Shown here one piece after another: positions 7,361-15,716 of a stretch of 34,140 bases of DNA; position 1 is the stretch's first letter; each line of letters opens with the position of its first letter. The notes beneath the pieces were generated by a model. The model did not search any database, was not told the DNA's origin, and saw nothing but the letters and a program-made list of their open reading frames with translations. The stretch lies in NCBI GenBank assembly GCA_045635565.1, contig JAZTVX010000061.1, positions 1 through 34,140 of the forward strand, given 5' to 3'. Both the position numbers and the translations under genes were made by a program. Origin of the DNA: RGIG4140 sp045635565 (GTDB lineage: Bacteria > Pseudomonadota > Alphaproteobacteria > CAAHEQ01 > UBA3637).

Positions 7361-9238
7361 ATGACAGAATCATCTCAAATGACCGAACAAAAAATCGAAT
7401 TTAAAGCAGAAGTCAGCCGTGTTTTGGATATTGTGATTCATTCACTTTATTCGAATAGTGAAATATTTTTACGGGAATTGATTTCCAACGCATCGGATGC
7501 ATGTGATAAATTGCGGTATGCATTGTTGTTGCATCCTGAATTAGCACCTCAAACGAATCCATTTCAAATTATCATTTCACCGAATAAGACAAATAAAACA
7601 TTATCTATTATAGACAATGGTATCGGGATGGATAAAGATGATTTAATTAACCATTTAGGTACAATTGCCCGTTCCGGTTCTGCTGAATTTATTAAGTCTT
7701 TAACGGGAGATAAACAAAAAGATATGGCCTTAATCGGTCAATTCGGTGTTGGTTTTTATGCGGCCTTTATGGTTGCCGACAAAGTGACCGTTCAAACAAA
7801 AAAAGCCGGTTCGGATAAAGGATACATTTGGGAATCAGCCGGTGCCGATTCATTTACGTTAAGCGAAGATGATTCTTTACCTCTCGGAACAAGCGTTATT
7901 TTACACTTAAAAAAAGATGCCGAAGAATTTTTGGAACCAATCCGGTTACGTCATCTGGTTCGTCAATATTCCGATCATATTTCATGGCCGATTGTTCTTA
8001 AGGATGGGGACAAGCAAGAAACCATTAACTCGGCCAGTGCTTTGTGGACACGAAACAAAGCCGATATTACGTTGGAACAATACAAAGATTTTTATCAATC
8101 CGTATCACACGCGTTTGATGAACCATGGTTGACTCTTCATTATAAAGCAGAAGGAGTTATTGACTATACAGCCTTGTTATTTATTCCCACAAAACCACCG
8201 TTTAATTTATTTCAGCCGGATAGAAAATCGGGTATTCAACTTTATGTGAATCGTGTTTTCATTTCCGATGATGTGCCGGATTTGATGCCGTTCTTTTTAC
8301 GTTTTGTGACAGGTGTCATCGATACCAATGATTTACCATTAAATGTCAGCCGTGAAATGTTACAAAAAACACCGGTTATGGCAAAAATTAAAAAAGGGAT
8401 TGTTAAACGTATTTTATCAGAACTTAAAAAACGCAGTGAAGATAAGTCTTCTTATAATAAATTTTGGGAAAATTTCGGGATTGTCTTTAAAGAAGGCTTG
8501 TACGAACCGATTGACGAACGTCAGGAAGTGGCAGAGTTATGTCGTTTCCATGTGACCGGTGGTGATGAACTTATCAGTTTTACCGATTATATTTCTCAAA
8601 TGAAAAACGGACAGGAAAATATTTATTACTTATCCGGAACGGATTTAAAAACATTGCGTAACAATCCGCAATTGGAAGGATTTGAAGCACGTCAAATTCC
8701 TGTCCTTTTGTTAACAGATCCCATTGATGAATTTTGGGTACAAACATTTACGGAATATCAAGGTAAAAAGATAGTATCGGTTATGCATGCTAAAAATGAT
8801 TTAGATAAAATTGCTGTTGATATTTCTGATACTGACAATAAATTGTCTGAAAAAGATGCTGATAAACTGTTGAAACGTATCAAGGAAATTTTAGGAGATA
8901 AAATCCAATCCGTTGAATTAACAGATAGGTTAACAAAAAGTCCGTTATCACTTATTACACCCGAAGGACAAATGAGCCTGCATTTAGAACGGTTAATGAA
9001 AGCAAATGGTCAACAAATTGCCTACAATAGTGAACGTGTTGTGCAAGTTAATCCGAAACACCCGTTAATTCACAAATTGGCTGAATTAACCAATGCTGAT
9101 GCACAGGTACAACAAGTTGATAACGCCATTTGGGTGTTGTATGACCAAACATTGATTGCCGAGGGGGAAACTTTATCTGATCCGGCATTGTTTGCTTCTC
9201 GGTTAAATGATTTTATATTGTCCGGATTACAGGTCTAA
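7361..9238 (+). CDS. htpG: Hsp90-family molecular chaperone HtpG
   Basis: A cytoplasmic ATP-dependent dimeric chaperone that remodels client proteins with DnaK/DnaJ. At 625 residues it has the usual bacterial length. The GHKL ATPase domain shows NASDACDKLR (binding Asn/Asp), DNGIGM and GQFGVGFYA; the middle domain has RKSGIQLYVNRVFI and NVSREMLQ, and the C-terminal dimerisation domain follows. AAAAAGGAAA stands before the ATG. A likely alternative start is the second Met (codon 7, MTEQKIEF), but the Shine-Dalgarno spacing favours the first. It is a single-gene transcript with a heat-shock promoter at 7294-7324 and a terminator at 9265-9299. Confidence 0.97.
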   Translation: MTESSQMTEQKIEFKAEVSRVLDIVIHSLYSNSEIFLRELISNASDACDKLRYALLLHPELAPQTNPFQIIISPNKTNKTLSIIDNGIGMDKDDLINHLGTIARSGSAEFIKSLTGDKQKDMALIGQFGVGFYAAFMVADKVTVQTKKAGSDKGYIWESAGADSFTLSEDDSLPLGTSVILHLKKDAEEFLEPIRLRHLVRQYSDHISWPIVLKDGDKQETINSASALWTRNKADITLEQYKDFYQSVSHAFDEPWLTLHYKAEGVIDYTALLFIPTKPPFNLFQPDRKSGIQLYVNRVFISDDVPDLMPFFLRFVTGVIDTNDLPLNVSREMLQKTPVMAKIKKGIVKRILSELKKRSEDKSSYNKFWENFGIVFKEGLYEPIDERQEVAELCRFHVTGGDELISFTDYISQMKNGQENIYYLSGTDLKTLRNNPQLEGFEARQIPVLLLTDPIDEFWVQTFTEYQGKKIVSVMHAKNDLDKIAVDISDTDNKLSEKDADKLLKRIKEILGDKIQSVELTDRLTKSPLSLITPEGQMSLHLERLMKANGQQIAYNSERVVQVNPKHPLIHKLAELTNADAQVQQVDNAIWVLYDQTLIAEGETLSDPALFASRLNDFILSGLQV

Positions 9239-9264
9239 AATATCATACGACAGCATTATTATTA

Positions 9265-9299
9265 AAAAAAAGAGTGTTTTATTTAAACGCTCTTTTTTT
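9265..9299 (+). terminator. Intrinsic terminator after htpG
   Basis: GAGTGTTT (9272-9279) pairs with AAACGCTC (9285-9292) through one G-T pair, extended by flanking A7/T7 tracts. Base 26 after the stop codon begins the stem. Confidence 0.85.
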
Positions 9300-9459
9300 A
9301 CTTGCCGGATTGAGGTATTGAGGTATATGGAAAAGCCATGTTGCGGTATCACATAATGATAAATGTGTTGCTTTGAAAGATACCTTGTGATGACGATAAA
9401 AAGATACGCTTTTTAACAGATGTAATGATATAAAAATATATATTCAATATCCAACAACA

Positions 9460-9481
9460 CACAACGACAAACGCCGTTGTG
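9460..9481. other. Short hairpin in the gap between htpG and atpF
   Basis: CACAACG (9460-9466) and CGTTGTG (9475-9481) form a 7 bp stem with an 8-base loop, 31 bases past the atpF stop as read on minus. No T run follows, so it is a poor intrinsic terminator; it may protect the 3' end of the F0 mRNA. I saw nothing else in the gap 9300-9511. Confidence 0.35.
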
Positions 9482-9511
9482 AGATACAGCCGAATAAATT
9501 TATTTGCAAAC

Positions 9512-10027
9512 CTAAACGGATTTTTTTTCTTCTAAAATTGTGAAAATTCGGTCAATGGCTTTATCCATTTCTTTTTCGGATTGACGAATGGATTGTTGCG
9601 AAACAATTTCTTTTGTTTGTTTCATGACCTTGTCAAGCAATATTTGTGATAAATTCTGACAGGCATTTTCTTCAATTGAACGAATTCTGTCTTGTGCCTC
9701 TTTCTTCTTCAAGGCCAGTTTTTGAGAGAGTTTATCATCGGCTTCTTGTTGAATTTGAACAACTTCTAATTCGGCTTCCCGTAAGATATCGGCTCGTTCA
9801 CGTTCAATGTTTTTGGTTTTGAGTTCATATTCTGCATATAAATCTTCTGCTTCCTGCCGTAAAGAAGATGCATTGTCCAATTCTTTTTGCACTAAGGAAG
9901 CCTGTGTCTTTCCCCATGCCTGTACTTTGCGAAACATTGGTCGAATTAACGAACCAAACGCTAAAAAAAATCCAACCGACACCCAAAATTCGGGGTTTTG
10001 ACTTTCTTGTTGCAGTAATTCCCACAT
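9512..10027 (-). CDS. atpF: ATP synthase F0 subunit b
   Basis: The b subunit is part of the peripheral stalk tying the membrane a subunit to F1. The 171-residue protein has a short N-terminal membrane segment (PEFWVSVGFFLAFGSLI) and then a long charged coiled coil rich in Glu, Lys and Gln (about 35-150), the standard layout. It follows the b' gene by 12 bases with AAGGGGG before the ATG. Having separate b and b' genes is typical of alphaproteobacteria and photosynthetic bacteria. Which of the two is called b or b' rests on gene order. Confidence 0.9.
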   Translation of the reverse strand: MWELLQQESQNPEFWVSVGFFLAFGSLIRPMFRKVQAWGKTQASLVQKELDNASSLRQEAEDLYAEYELKTKNIERERADILREAELEVVQIQQEADDKLSQKLALKKKEAQDRIRSIEENACQNLSQILLDKVMKQTKEIVSQQSIRQSEKEMDKAIDRIFTILEEKKSV

Positions 10028-10039
10028 GCGTTTTCCCCC

Positions 10040-10492
10040 TTATTTTCCGGTCGGTTTGAAAGATGTTGATAGTTTGTGTGATAATTCTTGAGCAACCTGA
10101 ACAGCAACCGTTTCGGATTGATGTAAAATATCTTCTTGAATGCGATGCATTTTTTGTTCCGTTTCCTCAATTTGACGACGCAGTTTTTCTTCATGTTCGG
10201 CTTCAACATGCGTGGCAAATTTTTGAATGTCACGATATGTTTCGTTCACAATGGCTGCTTTTGTTTCCTGTGCGGCATAAATACGATTCTTGTAATCTTG
10301 AACCAATTTATCGGCCTGCTGATTAACCATTTCGGCAATGGTTAAGTCGTTTTTTATCTTATAATCCCGTTCTTGAAACACGTCTTGAAACAACGGGAAA
10401 ATAAAGTATGTGACAATCAGATATAAAATCCCGAAACACAACAACATCCAAAAGGCTTCGCCGGAAAACCACTGTAAGTCAAATTGAGGCAT
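10040..10492 (-). CDS. atpF2: ATP synthase F0 subunit b'
   Basis: The second peripheral-stalk subunit, which pairs with b. Of its 150 residues, PQFDLQWFSGEAFWM leads into one membrane helix (about 14-33, FWMLLCFGILYLIVTYFIFP), followed by a coiled coil to the C-terminus. The PQFD start and the LP/FP break after the helix are typical of b'. AGAGGAT precedes the ATG. It lies 21 bases downstream of atpE in the F0 operon. Confidence 0.9.
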   Translation of the reverse strand: MPQFDLQWFSGEAFWMLLCFGILYLIVTYFIFPLFQDVFQERDYKIKNDLTIAEMVNQQADKLVQDYKNRIYAAQETKAAIVNETYRDIQKFATHVEAEHEEKLRRQIEETEQKMHRIQEDILHQSETVAVQVAQELSHKLSTSFKPTGK

Positions 10493-10513
10493 ACAAAAAT
10501 CCTCTTTTTTGGA

Positions 10514-10765
10514 TTATTGGAACAAAACCATAATAGCCAAACCCAATGCATATAATGCAATGGCTTCTGTCATACCGGCACCAATCAATGTGTAACCGGA
10601 AACTTCTTTTTTCACATTCGGGTTACGACTGACACATGTGATGAATGTTGTAAAAACGGAGGCTACACCTTTAGCAACGGCCAACATAACCAAACACATA
10701 ATACTTAATGATAAATATTTTGCTGCTTCAGCAATATATTTCATTGTTTCTGCTTCCATTTCCAT
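10514..10765 (-). CDS. atpE: ATP synthase F0 subunit c (rotor ring)
   Basis: The proton-carrying proteolipid of the rotor ring. The 83 residues form two membrane helices joined by the polar loop RNP. The ion-binding Glu is present in helix 2 (GMTEAIALYALGLAIMVLF). Helix 1 is odd: where most c subunits have GxGxGxG this one reads AVAKGVAS, with a lysine in the middle of the helix (aligned to about Ile26 of E. coli c). A related drift away from glycines is known in rickettsial c subunits. AAAGGAG six bases before the first ATG supports this start; Met3 and Met8 are alternatives. Confidence 0.93.
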   Translation of the reverse strand: MEMEAETMKYIAEAAKYLSLSIMCLVMLAVAKGVASVFTTFITCVSRNPNVKKEVSGYTLIGAGMTEAIALYALGLAIMVLFQ

Positions 10766-10788
10766 TTTTTACTCCTTTAAAATGTTTG

Positions 10789-11511
10789 TTAATGAGAATG
10801 AACCGCTTCCCCGATATAAATACTGGTTAATGTTGTGTAAATATATGCTTGGAGAAGGGCAATAAATGTTTCGAATAAAATCAACACACCCACAACGAGC
10901 AACGGGAAAAATCCTGCTATCCCCAGTGAGTACACAAAGCCGGCGACAATTTTCAACAAAATATGACCGACAATCATATTCATGACAAGCCGAACGGTTA
11001 GACTGAACGGTTTTGCCAGAAATGAAAAAATTTCAATCGGAATGATAATCGGAGCCATAAAAACAGGTACCCCGGCCGGAAAAAAAGTATGAAACCATTT
11101 TAATCCGTGTGTTTTAATGCCAACAACAACGGAAATGACCGTTCCGAGTAACGCAAAAGCCCCAATAGGTGCTAATTGACTGGTAAAGGTAAATGAATAG
11201 GGAAACAATCCCAAAAAATTACCAAAAAAGACCATTAAAAAAACGCTTAAAATAAACGGAAAAAATTTTTCATATCCGTCCCCGATACAATCACGAGCCG
11301 TTGTGTGAATAAAACCGAAAATCGCTTCCCCAACCGATTGTGTCGTATTGGGTATCAACAACTGGCGACGAATCAGCAACCACATCATGCCCAATCCACA
11401 CATGACGGACAGAACCATAAATAAAGAAGCGTTTGTAAAACTCAAATCAATACCGTTGATGTTTATCGGTATCAATTGTTTTACTTCAAACTGATGTAAA
11501 GGGTCACTCAT
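10789..11511 (-). CDS. atpB: ATP synthase F0 subunit a
   Basis: The membrane stator subunit that provides the proton half-channels against the c ring. I take the ATG at 11511 (protein MSDPLHQFEVKQL, 240 residues), matching the usual alphaproteobacterial start. A longer frame begins 42 bases earlier but lies within atpI. The ATG overlaps the atpI stop by 8 bases (11504-11511), suggesting coupled translation. Five or six hydrophobic segments are visible. The essential Arg is in the segment KPFSLTVRLVMNMIVGH, and the last helix has the conserved ALLQAYIYTTLTSIYI block. Confidence 0.95.
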   Translation of the reverse strand: MSDPLHQFEVKQLIPININGIDLSFTNASLFMVLSVMCGLGMMWLLIRRQLLIPNTTQSVGEAIFGFIHTTARDCIGDGYEKFFPFILSVFLMVFFGNFLGLFPYSFTFTSQLAPIGAFALLGTVISVVVGIKTHGLKWFHTFFPAGVPVFMAPIIIPIEIFSFLAKPFSLTVRLVMNMIVGHILLKIVAGFVYSLGIAGFFPLLVVGVLILFETFIALLQAYIYTTLTSIYIGEAVHSH

Positions 11512-11800
11512 CTTCGTTGCCTTTATTTTCCGATAAGATTGCTTGTCGCACAACCTGTATTAACCCGACAAAACCACCAAAAATCGTCAAAAACGCCGTT
11601 AAAGCAGGTGGTGTCGCAAACAGGTTTTGAAACAAAACACCTAATGCGAGCCCCATTAAAACACATCCGATTAAATTTGTCAAGACGTCAATAACAGTTT
11701 TGTATCCTGAAAAAAAAGCAGATGTTTGTTTGACGGGGTGTGTCATTTTATTTTTGGCTTCTTGAATTTTTTGTCCTAATTGATCTGTTCTTTTTGTCAT
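11504..11800 (-). CDS. atpI: AtpI/AtpZ-type ATP synthase assembly protein
   Basis: A small membrane protein encoded ahead of atpB in many bacteria, thought to help c-ring assembly or Mg supply. It has 98 residues: a charged N-terminus, then two hydrophobic helices (about 36-58 and 67-87), the second ending GGFVGLIQVVRQA, typical of the family. Its ATG overlaps the stop of the upstream thiol oxidoreductase by 4 bases (ATGA), and its own stop overlaps atpB. GGAG stands 5 bases before the ATG. Confidence 0.85.
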   Translation of the reverse strand: MTKRTDQLGQKIQEAKNKMTHPVKQTSAFFSGYKTVIDVLTNLIGCVLMGLALGVLFQNLFATPPALTAFLTIFGGFVGLIQVVRQAILSENKGNEDE

Positions 11801-12402
11801 TTTTGCTCCACAATGGTTTTGATTTGTTCTGTTATGGCTTGTGTATCCGTTCCTTTAATCAGATGCGTTTCGCCTTGTTTAACGACAACGATGCTCGGCA
11901 ATGCACGAACCCGATATAATGTGGACAAATTATCCCGTTGCCCAATAATTTTATTGATTAAAAAATCATCATTTAAACATGTTTTAACGGTATTTATATC
12001 GGCTCCGACCTGATGGGCGTAATCAAGTAATTGCTGTTCGAAATCACGAGAATATATCCATGAACGCTGTTGTTGAAAAATCATCTGCATATATGTTTGG
12101 TAAAACCGTTTATCAAGACATCGTCCAATCATGGTTGCGTATAAATCTTTGGCTGTTGCCGGCATATCAACATAGATGAGGCGAGCCTGTTGCGTATTGA
12201 TAAATTGTTTTTGTAACACAGGTAACACGTTGTGATGAAAAACGGCACAATGTGAACACGATGGTGATGAAAATACATAAAGCAAAACAGGGGCGTTTTG
12301 AATCCCCTGTTGACGCAAATCATATGACGATGCAAATCCGTTTGTTATCAGGCAAAAGACACTGATACAAACACTTAAAATAATCAATTGTACCCGTTTC
12401 AT
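11797..12402 (-). CDS. DsbA-like periplasmic thiol oxidoreductase
   Basis: The 201-residue protein has an N-terminal signal peptide (MKRVQLIILS with a hydrophobic core, likely cut near Ala24) and a thioredoxin fold. The active site C49-S-H-C52 sits after FSSPS, and a cis-proline loop RALPSIVV lies near residue 170. The insert between them is helical, as in DsbA/DsbG-type enzymes. It probably makes or repairs disulfides in exported proteins; the exact substrate and direction are not shown by the sequence. It is transcribed with the F0 genes (4-base overlap with atpI, 9 bases after the BI-1 gene). The genome exports proteins with dozens of cysteines, so such an enzyme has an obvious potential client. 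Confidence 0.85.
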   Translation of the reverse strand: MKRVQLIILSVCISVFCLITNGFASSYDLRQQGIQNAPVLLYVFSSPSCSHCAVFHHNVLPVLQKQFINTQQARLIYVDMPATAKDLYATMIGRCLDKRFYQTYMQMIFQQQRSWIYSRDFEQQLLDYAHQVGADINTVKTCLNDDFLINKIIGQRDNLSTLYRVRALPSIVVVKQGETHLIKGTDTQAITEQIKTIVEQK

Positions 12403-12411
12403 GATGAAACC

Positions 12412-13134
12412 TTATCGTCTGTCTCCCAAGAATGAAAGTAAAAACTGGAACAGATTGATAAAATCTAAATACAAAGACAAAGCCCCTGAAATAGCCAAAG
12501 CATTTCGTTGTCTTTCATCAGGAACTGAATGATATATTTGCTTGATGTTGGCTGTGTCATAGGCTGTAAAACCGGCAAAGATAAGAACACCGAGAACGGA
12601 TATCACAAATGAAGCCGTTGATGATTTAAAAAAGATATTAGCCAAACTTGCCAGAATAATACCAATCAATCCCATAAACAGGAATGAACCTAATCCGGAT
12701 AAATCCCGTTTTGTGGAATGTCCGTAAATACTTAATCCCAGAAAAGCGCCGGCCGTTACCAAAAACGTTTGAGCAATAGAAGCCCCTGTATAAGCCATAA
12801 AAATATTACCCATAGATAAACCCAGCAAACCGGAAAAACTCCAAAACAGCACAGCCGCTTTTTCCGGATTTGCCTGACGAACAGCGTTATTCATCATAAA
12901 AATCAACACAAACGGGGCAATAACAATAATCCAGCCCAGAACCGAAAAAGAATATCCTGTTGTTGTCACAGTGTACATTAAATTGATTAACGGTTCTTTG
13001 GTTGTCAAAAAGGCTGTTAATGTTGATAAGCCTAAACCGCCGGCTAAATAGTTATACACTTTTCCGATGAACGCCCGTTCCCCTTGGTCGGCCCGTTCAA
13101 TGGCGTTGAGTTGTCGTGGTGAATTATATTCCAT
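12412..13134 (-). CDS. Bax inhibitor-1 / YccA family membrane protein
   Basis: A 240-residue integral membrane protein with about seven hydrophobic helices. The family-typical C-terminal segment GFTAYDTANIKQIYH is present, followed by LSLYLDFINLFQFLLSFLG. Bacterial members act as pH-sensitive calcium leak channels or modulators of FtsH; the role here is not known. The ATG follows AGGAGAAACAA. It is the first gene of an apparent transcript that continues through the thiol oxidoreductase into atpI-B-E-F'-F. Confidence 0.92.
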   Translation of the reverse strand: MEYNSPRQLNAIERADQGERAFIGKVYNYLAGGLGLSTLTAFLTTKEPLINLMYTVTTTGYSFSVLGWIIVIAPFVLIFMMNNAVRQANPEKAAVLFWSFSGLLGLSMGNIFMAYTGASIAQTFLVTAGAFLGLSIYGHSTKRDLSGLGSFLFMGLIGIILASLANIFFKSSTASFVISVLGVLIFAGFTAYDTANIKQIYHSVPDERQRNALAISGALSLYLDFINLFQFLLSFLGDRR

Positions 13135-13168
13135 TTGTTTCTCCTTTTTTATTCAAATACATTCTTAT

Positions 13169-13197
13169 TTTATAGCGATGACTTGATTAAAAGACAA
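13169..13197 (-). promoter_or_regulatory. Promoter for the BI-1 / F0 ATP synthase transcript
   Basis: Read on minus: TTGTCT (13192-13197), 17 bases, TATAAA (13169-13174), 35 bases before the ATG. The -35 box abuts the end of the preceding small gene, so readthrough from that gene is also possible. Confidence 0.6.
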
Positions 13198-13205
13198 GTA
13201 CTTTT

Positions 13206-13520
13206 TCATCGATTATTGTGAGTTGCAGGTATTTCTCGATTGATTTGTTTGGTTTCGTATTCTTTGTAGTGGTCGTTATAATCAAAATCATAATTCGGCA
13301 TTGATTGGTGAGTTGAGGGTGTTTTTTGTTTTAAAGTTGGTTTCGGATTTTGTTTTTTCACTTTTATGCGTCGCACATAAGGGGCTACATATGTTCCGTT
13401 AGAACGATAATGTCCTTTTACCGGAACAATTTTAGTTTCATATAATATTTGTTCGGCATAAGTTGGTGTGTTGACCCATATAAAACAGCCGAACAATAAC
13501 ACAATAATCCATTTTTTCAT
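13206..13520 (-). CDS. Small secreted basic protein with a YRSNGTYV motif
   Basis: The ATG at 13520 is chosen because AGGAG lies 9 bases upstream and a clean signal peptide begins there (MKKWIIVLLFGCFIWVNTPTYA, cut before EQ); the frame is open 63 bases further upstream without support. The mature part is about 82 residues and rich in Lys, Tyr and Asn. The block VKGHYRSNGTYVAPYVR matches a motif I recognise from many small exported bacterial proteins (V-x-G-Y-x-R-x-x-G-T-Y-V-x-P-Y-x-R). Their function is unknown to me. Likely periplasmic or surface-associated. It has its own promoter at 13555-13583. Confidence 0.75.
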   Translation of the reverse strand: MKKWIIVLLFGCFIWVNTPTYAEQILYETKIVPVKGHYRSNGTYVAPYVRRIKVKKQNPKPTLKQKTPSTHQSMPNYDFDYNDHYKEYETKQINREIPATHNNR

Positions 13521-13554
13521 GTGATAGTACTCCTGACTGAATGTAACGTATATG

Positions 13555-13583
13555 AGTGTATGTCGATTTGTTTCAAAAGTCAA
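13555..13583 (-). promoter_or_regulatory. Promoter for the small secreted protein gene
   Basis: Read on minus: TTGACT (13578-13583), 17 bases, TACACT (13555-13560), about 35 bases before the ATG at 13520. Confidence 0.6.
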
Positions 13584-13706
13584 TCAATCGGTCCGGTTGC
13601 AGGATAAAAACAAGATTCGACATGCCTGGCTGTTTAAAAAATACACATGTAACATATTGAATTTGTTTGCATTCTAAAATAATTTCAAAAAAGATAAAAA
13701 AAGTGC

Positions 13707-13735
13707 TTGACAAGAGTAAATGTTTTGGGCATAAT
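13707..13735 (+). promoter_or_regulatory. Strong promoter for the tRNA-Tyr / tRNA-Gly / tuf transcript
   Basis: Perfect TTGACA (13707-13712), 17 bases, CATAAT (13730-13735). Just downstream, CTCTTGC (13742-13748) and GCAAGAG (13753-13759) form a 7 bp hairpin at the expected 5' end of the transcript. Confidence 0.85.
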
Positions 13736-13772
13736 GAAGACCTCTTGCATGGGCAAGAGTGTCTGTTGGGCC

Positions 13773-13858
13773 GGAAGGGTGGCCGAGTGGTTAATGGCAG
13801 CAGACTGTAAATCTGCCGACTTATGTCTACGAAAGTTCGAATCTTTCCCCTTCCACCA
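13773..13858 (+). tRNA. tRNA-Tyr (anticodon GTA)
   Basis: An 86-base class II tRNA with long variable arm. The acceptor stem GGAAGGG (13773-13779) pairs fully with CCCTTCC (13848-13854), the anticodon loop reads CTGTAAA, the T loop is GTTCGAATC, and the CCA end is encoded at 13856-13858. Confidence 0.95.
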
Positions 13859-13874
13859 TTAGACCCGATTATAA

Positions 13875-13948
<74 letters not shown>

Positions 13949-13955
13949 TTCTAGG

Positions 13956-13980
13956 GAATCCCGCTAGGGATTCATTTTTT
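13956..13980 (+). terminator. Terminator-like attenuator between tRNA-Gly and tuf
   Basis: GAATCCC (13956-13962) and GGGATTC (13967-13973) make a perfect 7 bp stem with a GCTA loop, followed by A and six Ts. It ends 26 bases before the tuf ATG, with no new promoter visible in between, so it probably lets only part of the transcription through. Confidence 0.6.
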
Positions 13981-14006
13981 AACACTGATCAGTTAAGGAA
14001 TTTATA

Positions 14007-15197
14007 ATGAGTAAAGAAAAATTCGAAAGAACTAAACCGCATTGTAACATTGGTACAATCGGTCACGTTGACCACGGTAAAACAACTTTAACAGCTGCTA
14101 TCACAAAAGTTTTGGCTGAAAAGGGCGGTGCTGCATTTGTTGATTATGCTAACATCGATAAAGCTCCGGAAGAACGCGCTCGTGGTATCACCATTTCAAC
14201 ATCACACGTTGAATACGAAACAGAAAACCGTCACTATGCACACGTTGACTGTCCGGGTCACGCTGACTACGTCAAAAACATGATTACAGGTGCTGCTCAA
14301 ATGGACGGTGCTATCTTGGTTGTTTCTGCTGCTGACGGTCCAATGCCTCAAACACGTGAACACATCTTGTTGGCTCGCCAAGTCGGTGTTCCTGCCATTG
14401 TTGTTTTCATGAACAAATGTGACATGGTTGATGATGCCGAATTGTTAGACTTGGTTGAAATGGAAGTTCGTGAATTATTATCTTCATACCAATTCCCAGG
14501 TGATGATATTCCGGTTGTCCGTGGTTCTGCCAAAGTTGCTTTGGATGATGGTGATGCTTCTCTTGGTAAAGATGCCATTCTTAAATTGATGGAAGAAGTT
14601 GATGCTTACATTCCGCAACCAGAACGTCCGAAAGACAAACCGTTCTTGATGCCGATTGAAGACGTTTTCTCAATTTCCGGTCGTGGTACTGTTGTTACAG
14701 GTCGTGTAGAACGTGGTGTATTAAAAGTCAGTGAAGAAGTTGAAATCGTTGGTTTACGTCCGACAACAAAAACAACTTGTACAGGTATCGAAATGTTCCG
14801 TAAATTATTGGATCAAGGTGAAGCCGGTGATAACATTGGTGTCTTGCTCCGTGGTACGAAACGTGACGAAGTTGAACGTGGTCAAGTTTTGGCTGCTCCG
14901 GGTACAATCACTCCGCACACAGACTTCGAATCAGAAGTTTATGTTTTGAGCAAAGACGAAGGTGGACGTCATACACCGTTCTTCGCTAACTACCGTCCTC
15001 AATTCTATTTCCGTACAACAGACGTTACAGGTACAATTGAATTACCGGAAGGCGTTGAAATGGTTATGCCGGGCGACAATGTTAAATTAACAGTTTCATT
15101 GATTGTTCCGGTTGCTATGGACGAAGGTTTGCGTTTCGCTATTCGTGAAGGTGGCCACACTGTTGGTGCCGGTGTTGTTGCGAAAATCATCAAATAA
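14007..15197 (+). CDS. tuf: Translation elongation factor Tu
   Basis: The GTPase that brings aminoacyl-tRNA to the ribosome. It has the full 396 residues. GTPase motifs are GHVDHGKT (about 19-26), the switch segment RGITIST, DCPGHADY, and NKCD; domains 2 and 3 follow, with the conserved ending GVVAKIIK. AAGGAA stands before the ATG. Codon use is strongly biased, as expected for a very highly expressed gene. It is transcribed with the two upstream tRNA genes rather than within a str operon. Confidence 0.99.
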   Translation: MSKEKFERTKPHCNIGTIGHVDHGKTTLTAAITKVLAEKGGAAFVDYANIDKAPEERARGITISTSHVEYETENRHYAHVDCPGHADYVKNMITGAAQMDGAILVVSAADGPMPQTREHILLARQVGVPAIVVFMNKCDMVDDAELLDLVEMEVRELLSSYQFPGDDIPVVRGSAKVALDDGDASLGKDAILKLMEEVDAYIPQPERPKDKPFLMPIEDVFSISGRGTVVTGRVERGVLKVSEEVEIVGLRPTTKTTCTGIEMFRKLLDQGEAGDNIGVLLRGTKRDEVERGQVLAAPGTITPHTDFESEVYVLSKDEGGRHTPFFANYRPQFYFRTTDVTGTIELPEGVEMVMPGDNVKLTVSLIVPVAMDEGLRFAIREGGHTVGAGVVAKIIK

Positions 15198-15221
15198 TTT
15201 CGTACATCGAAACAATAAAAG

Positions 15222-15252
15222 ACTGCTCTTGTTCGCAAGGGCAGTTTTTTTA
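15222..15252 (+). terminator. Intrinsic terminator after tuf
   Basis: A 10 bp stem (ACTGCTCTTG at 15222-15231, CAAGGGCAGT at 15236-15245, one T-G pair) with a TTCG tetraloop and a T8 run. Confidence 0.92.
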
Positions 15253-15716
15253 TGTCATCAAATGTAATACAACCGGTGTGAGCAAAGGAAGGTTTATGAT
15301 ATCTGAATATATAATCCTCTGATTGATTTATTATTACAATCTGTTAATGTATTTATTATTTTGCAATAGTCATTATTCTTGCCGTAATAGCATTTTATCA
15401 TTTGTAAATATTTTTTTGTCTTTATAAAATCGCCTCATTATTTCTTTTTTTGTTAGGGAAAAAGTACTCACATGATTAGCATTCTTTTTCTATATTTAAA
15501 AAATAATGAGGTGTTTTAAATTCAAATAAGACGACCTGCAATCATGAGTGTTGTTTCTTATTCCATCAGAATGATTTTTTTTAAATACAGCGTTTAATTA
15601 TTGCATGACTGAAATCATTTCACTCATTATTTTTTTTCGGTCTGGAATAATTATGTATTCAATATCCAGTGAATTTAATCGTCTTTTGCGACAGACATCG
15701 TATCACTTAAATGAAA
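15253..15716. other. AT-rich intergenic region between tuf and the J-domain gene
   Basis: No gene is supported in these 464 bases; the short frames lack Shine-Dalgarno sites. An 11-base inverted repeat is present, CCTCATTATTT at 15433-15443 and AAATAATGAGG at 15501-15511, enclosing 57 bases. No clear promoter or RNA family was recognised. Confidence 0.5.

Noticed and set aside
15433..15511. Inverted repeat after tuf as a possible small RNA or mobile element
   Set aside because: Eleven bases with a 57-base spacer in A/T-rich DNA can occur by chance; there is no promoter, terminator or target duplication.
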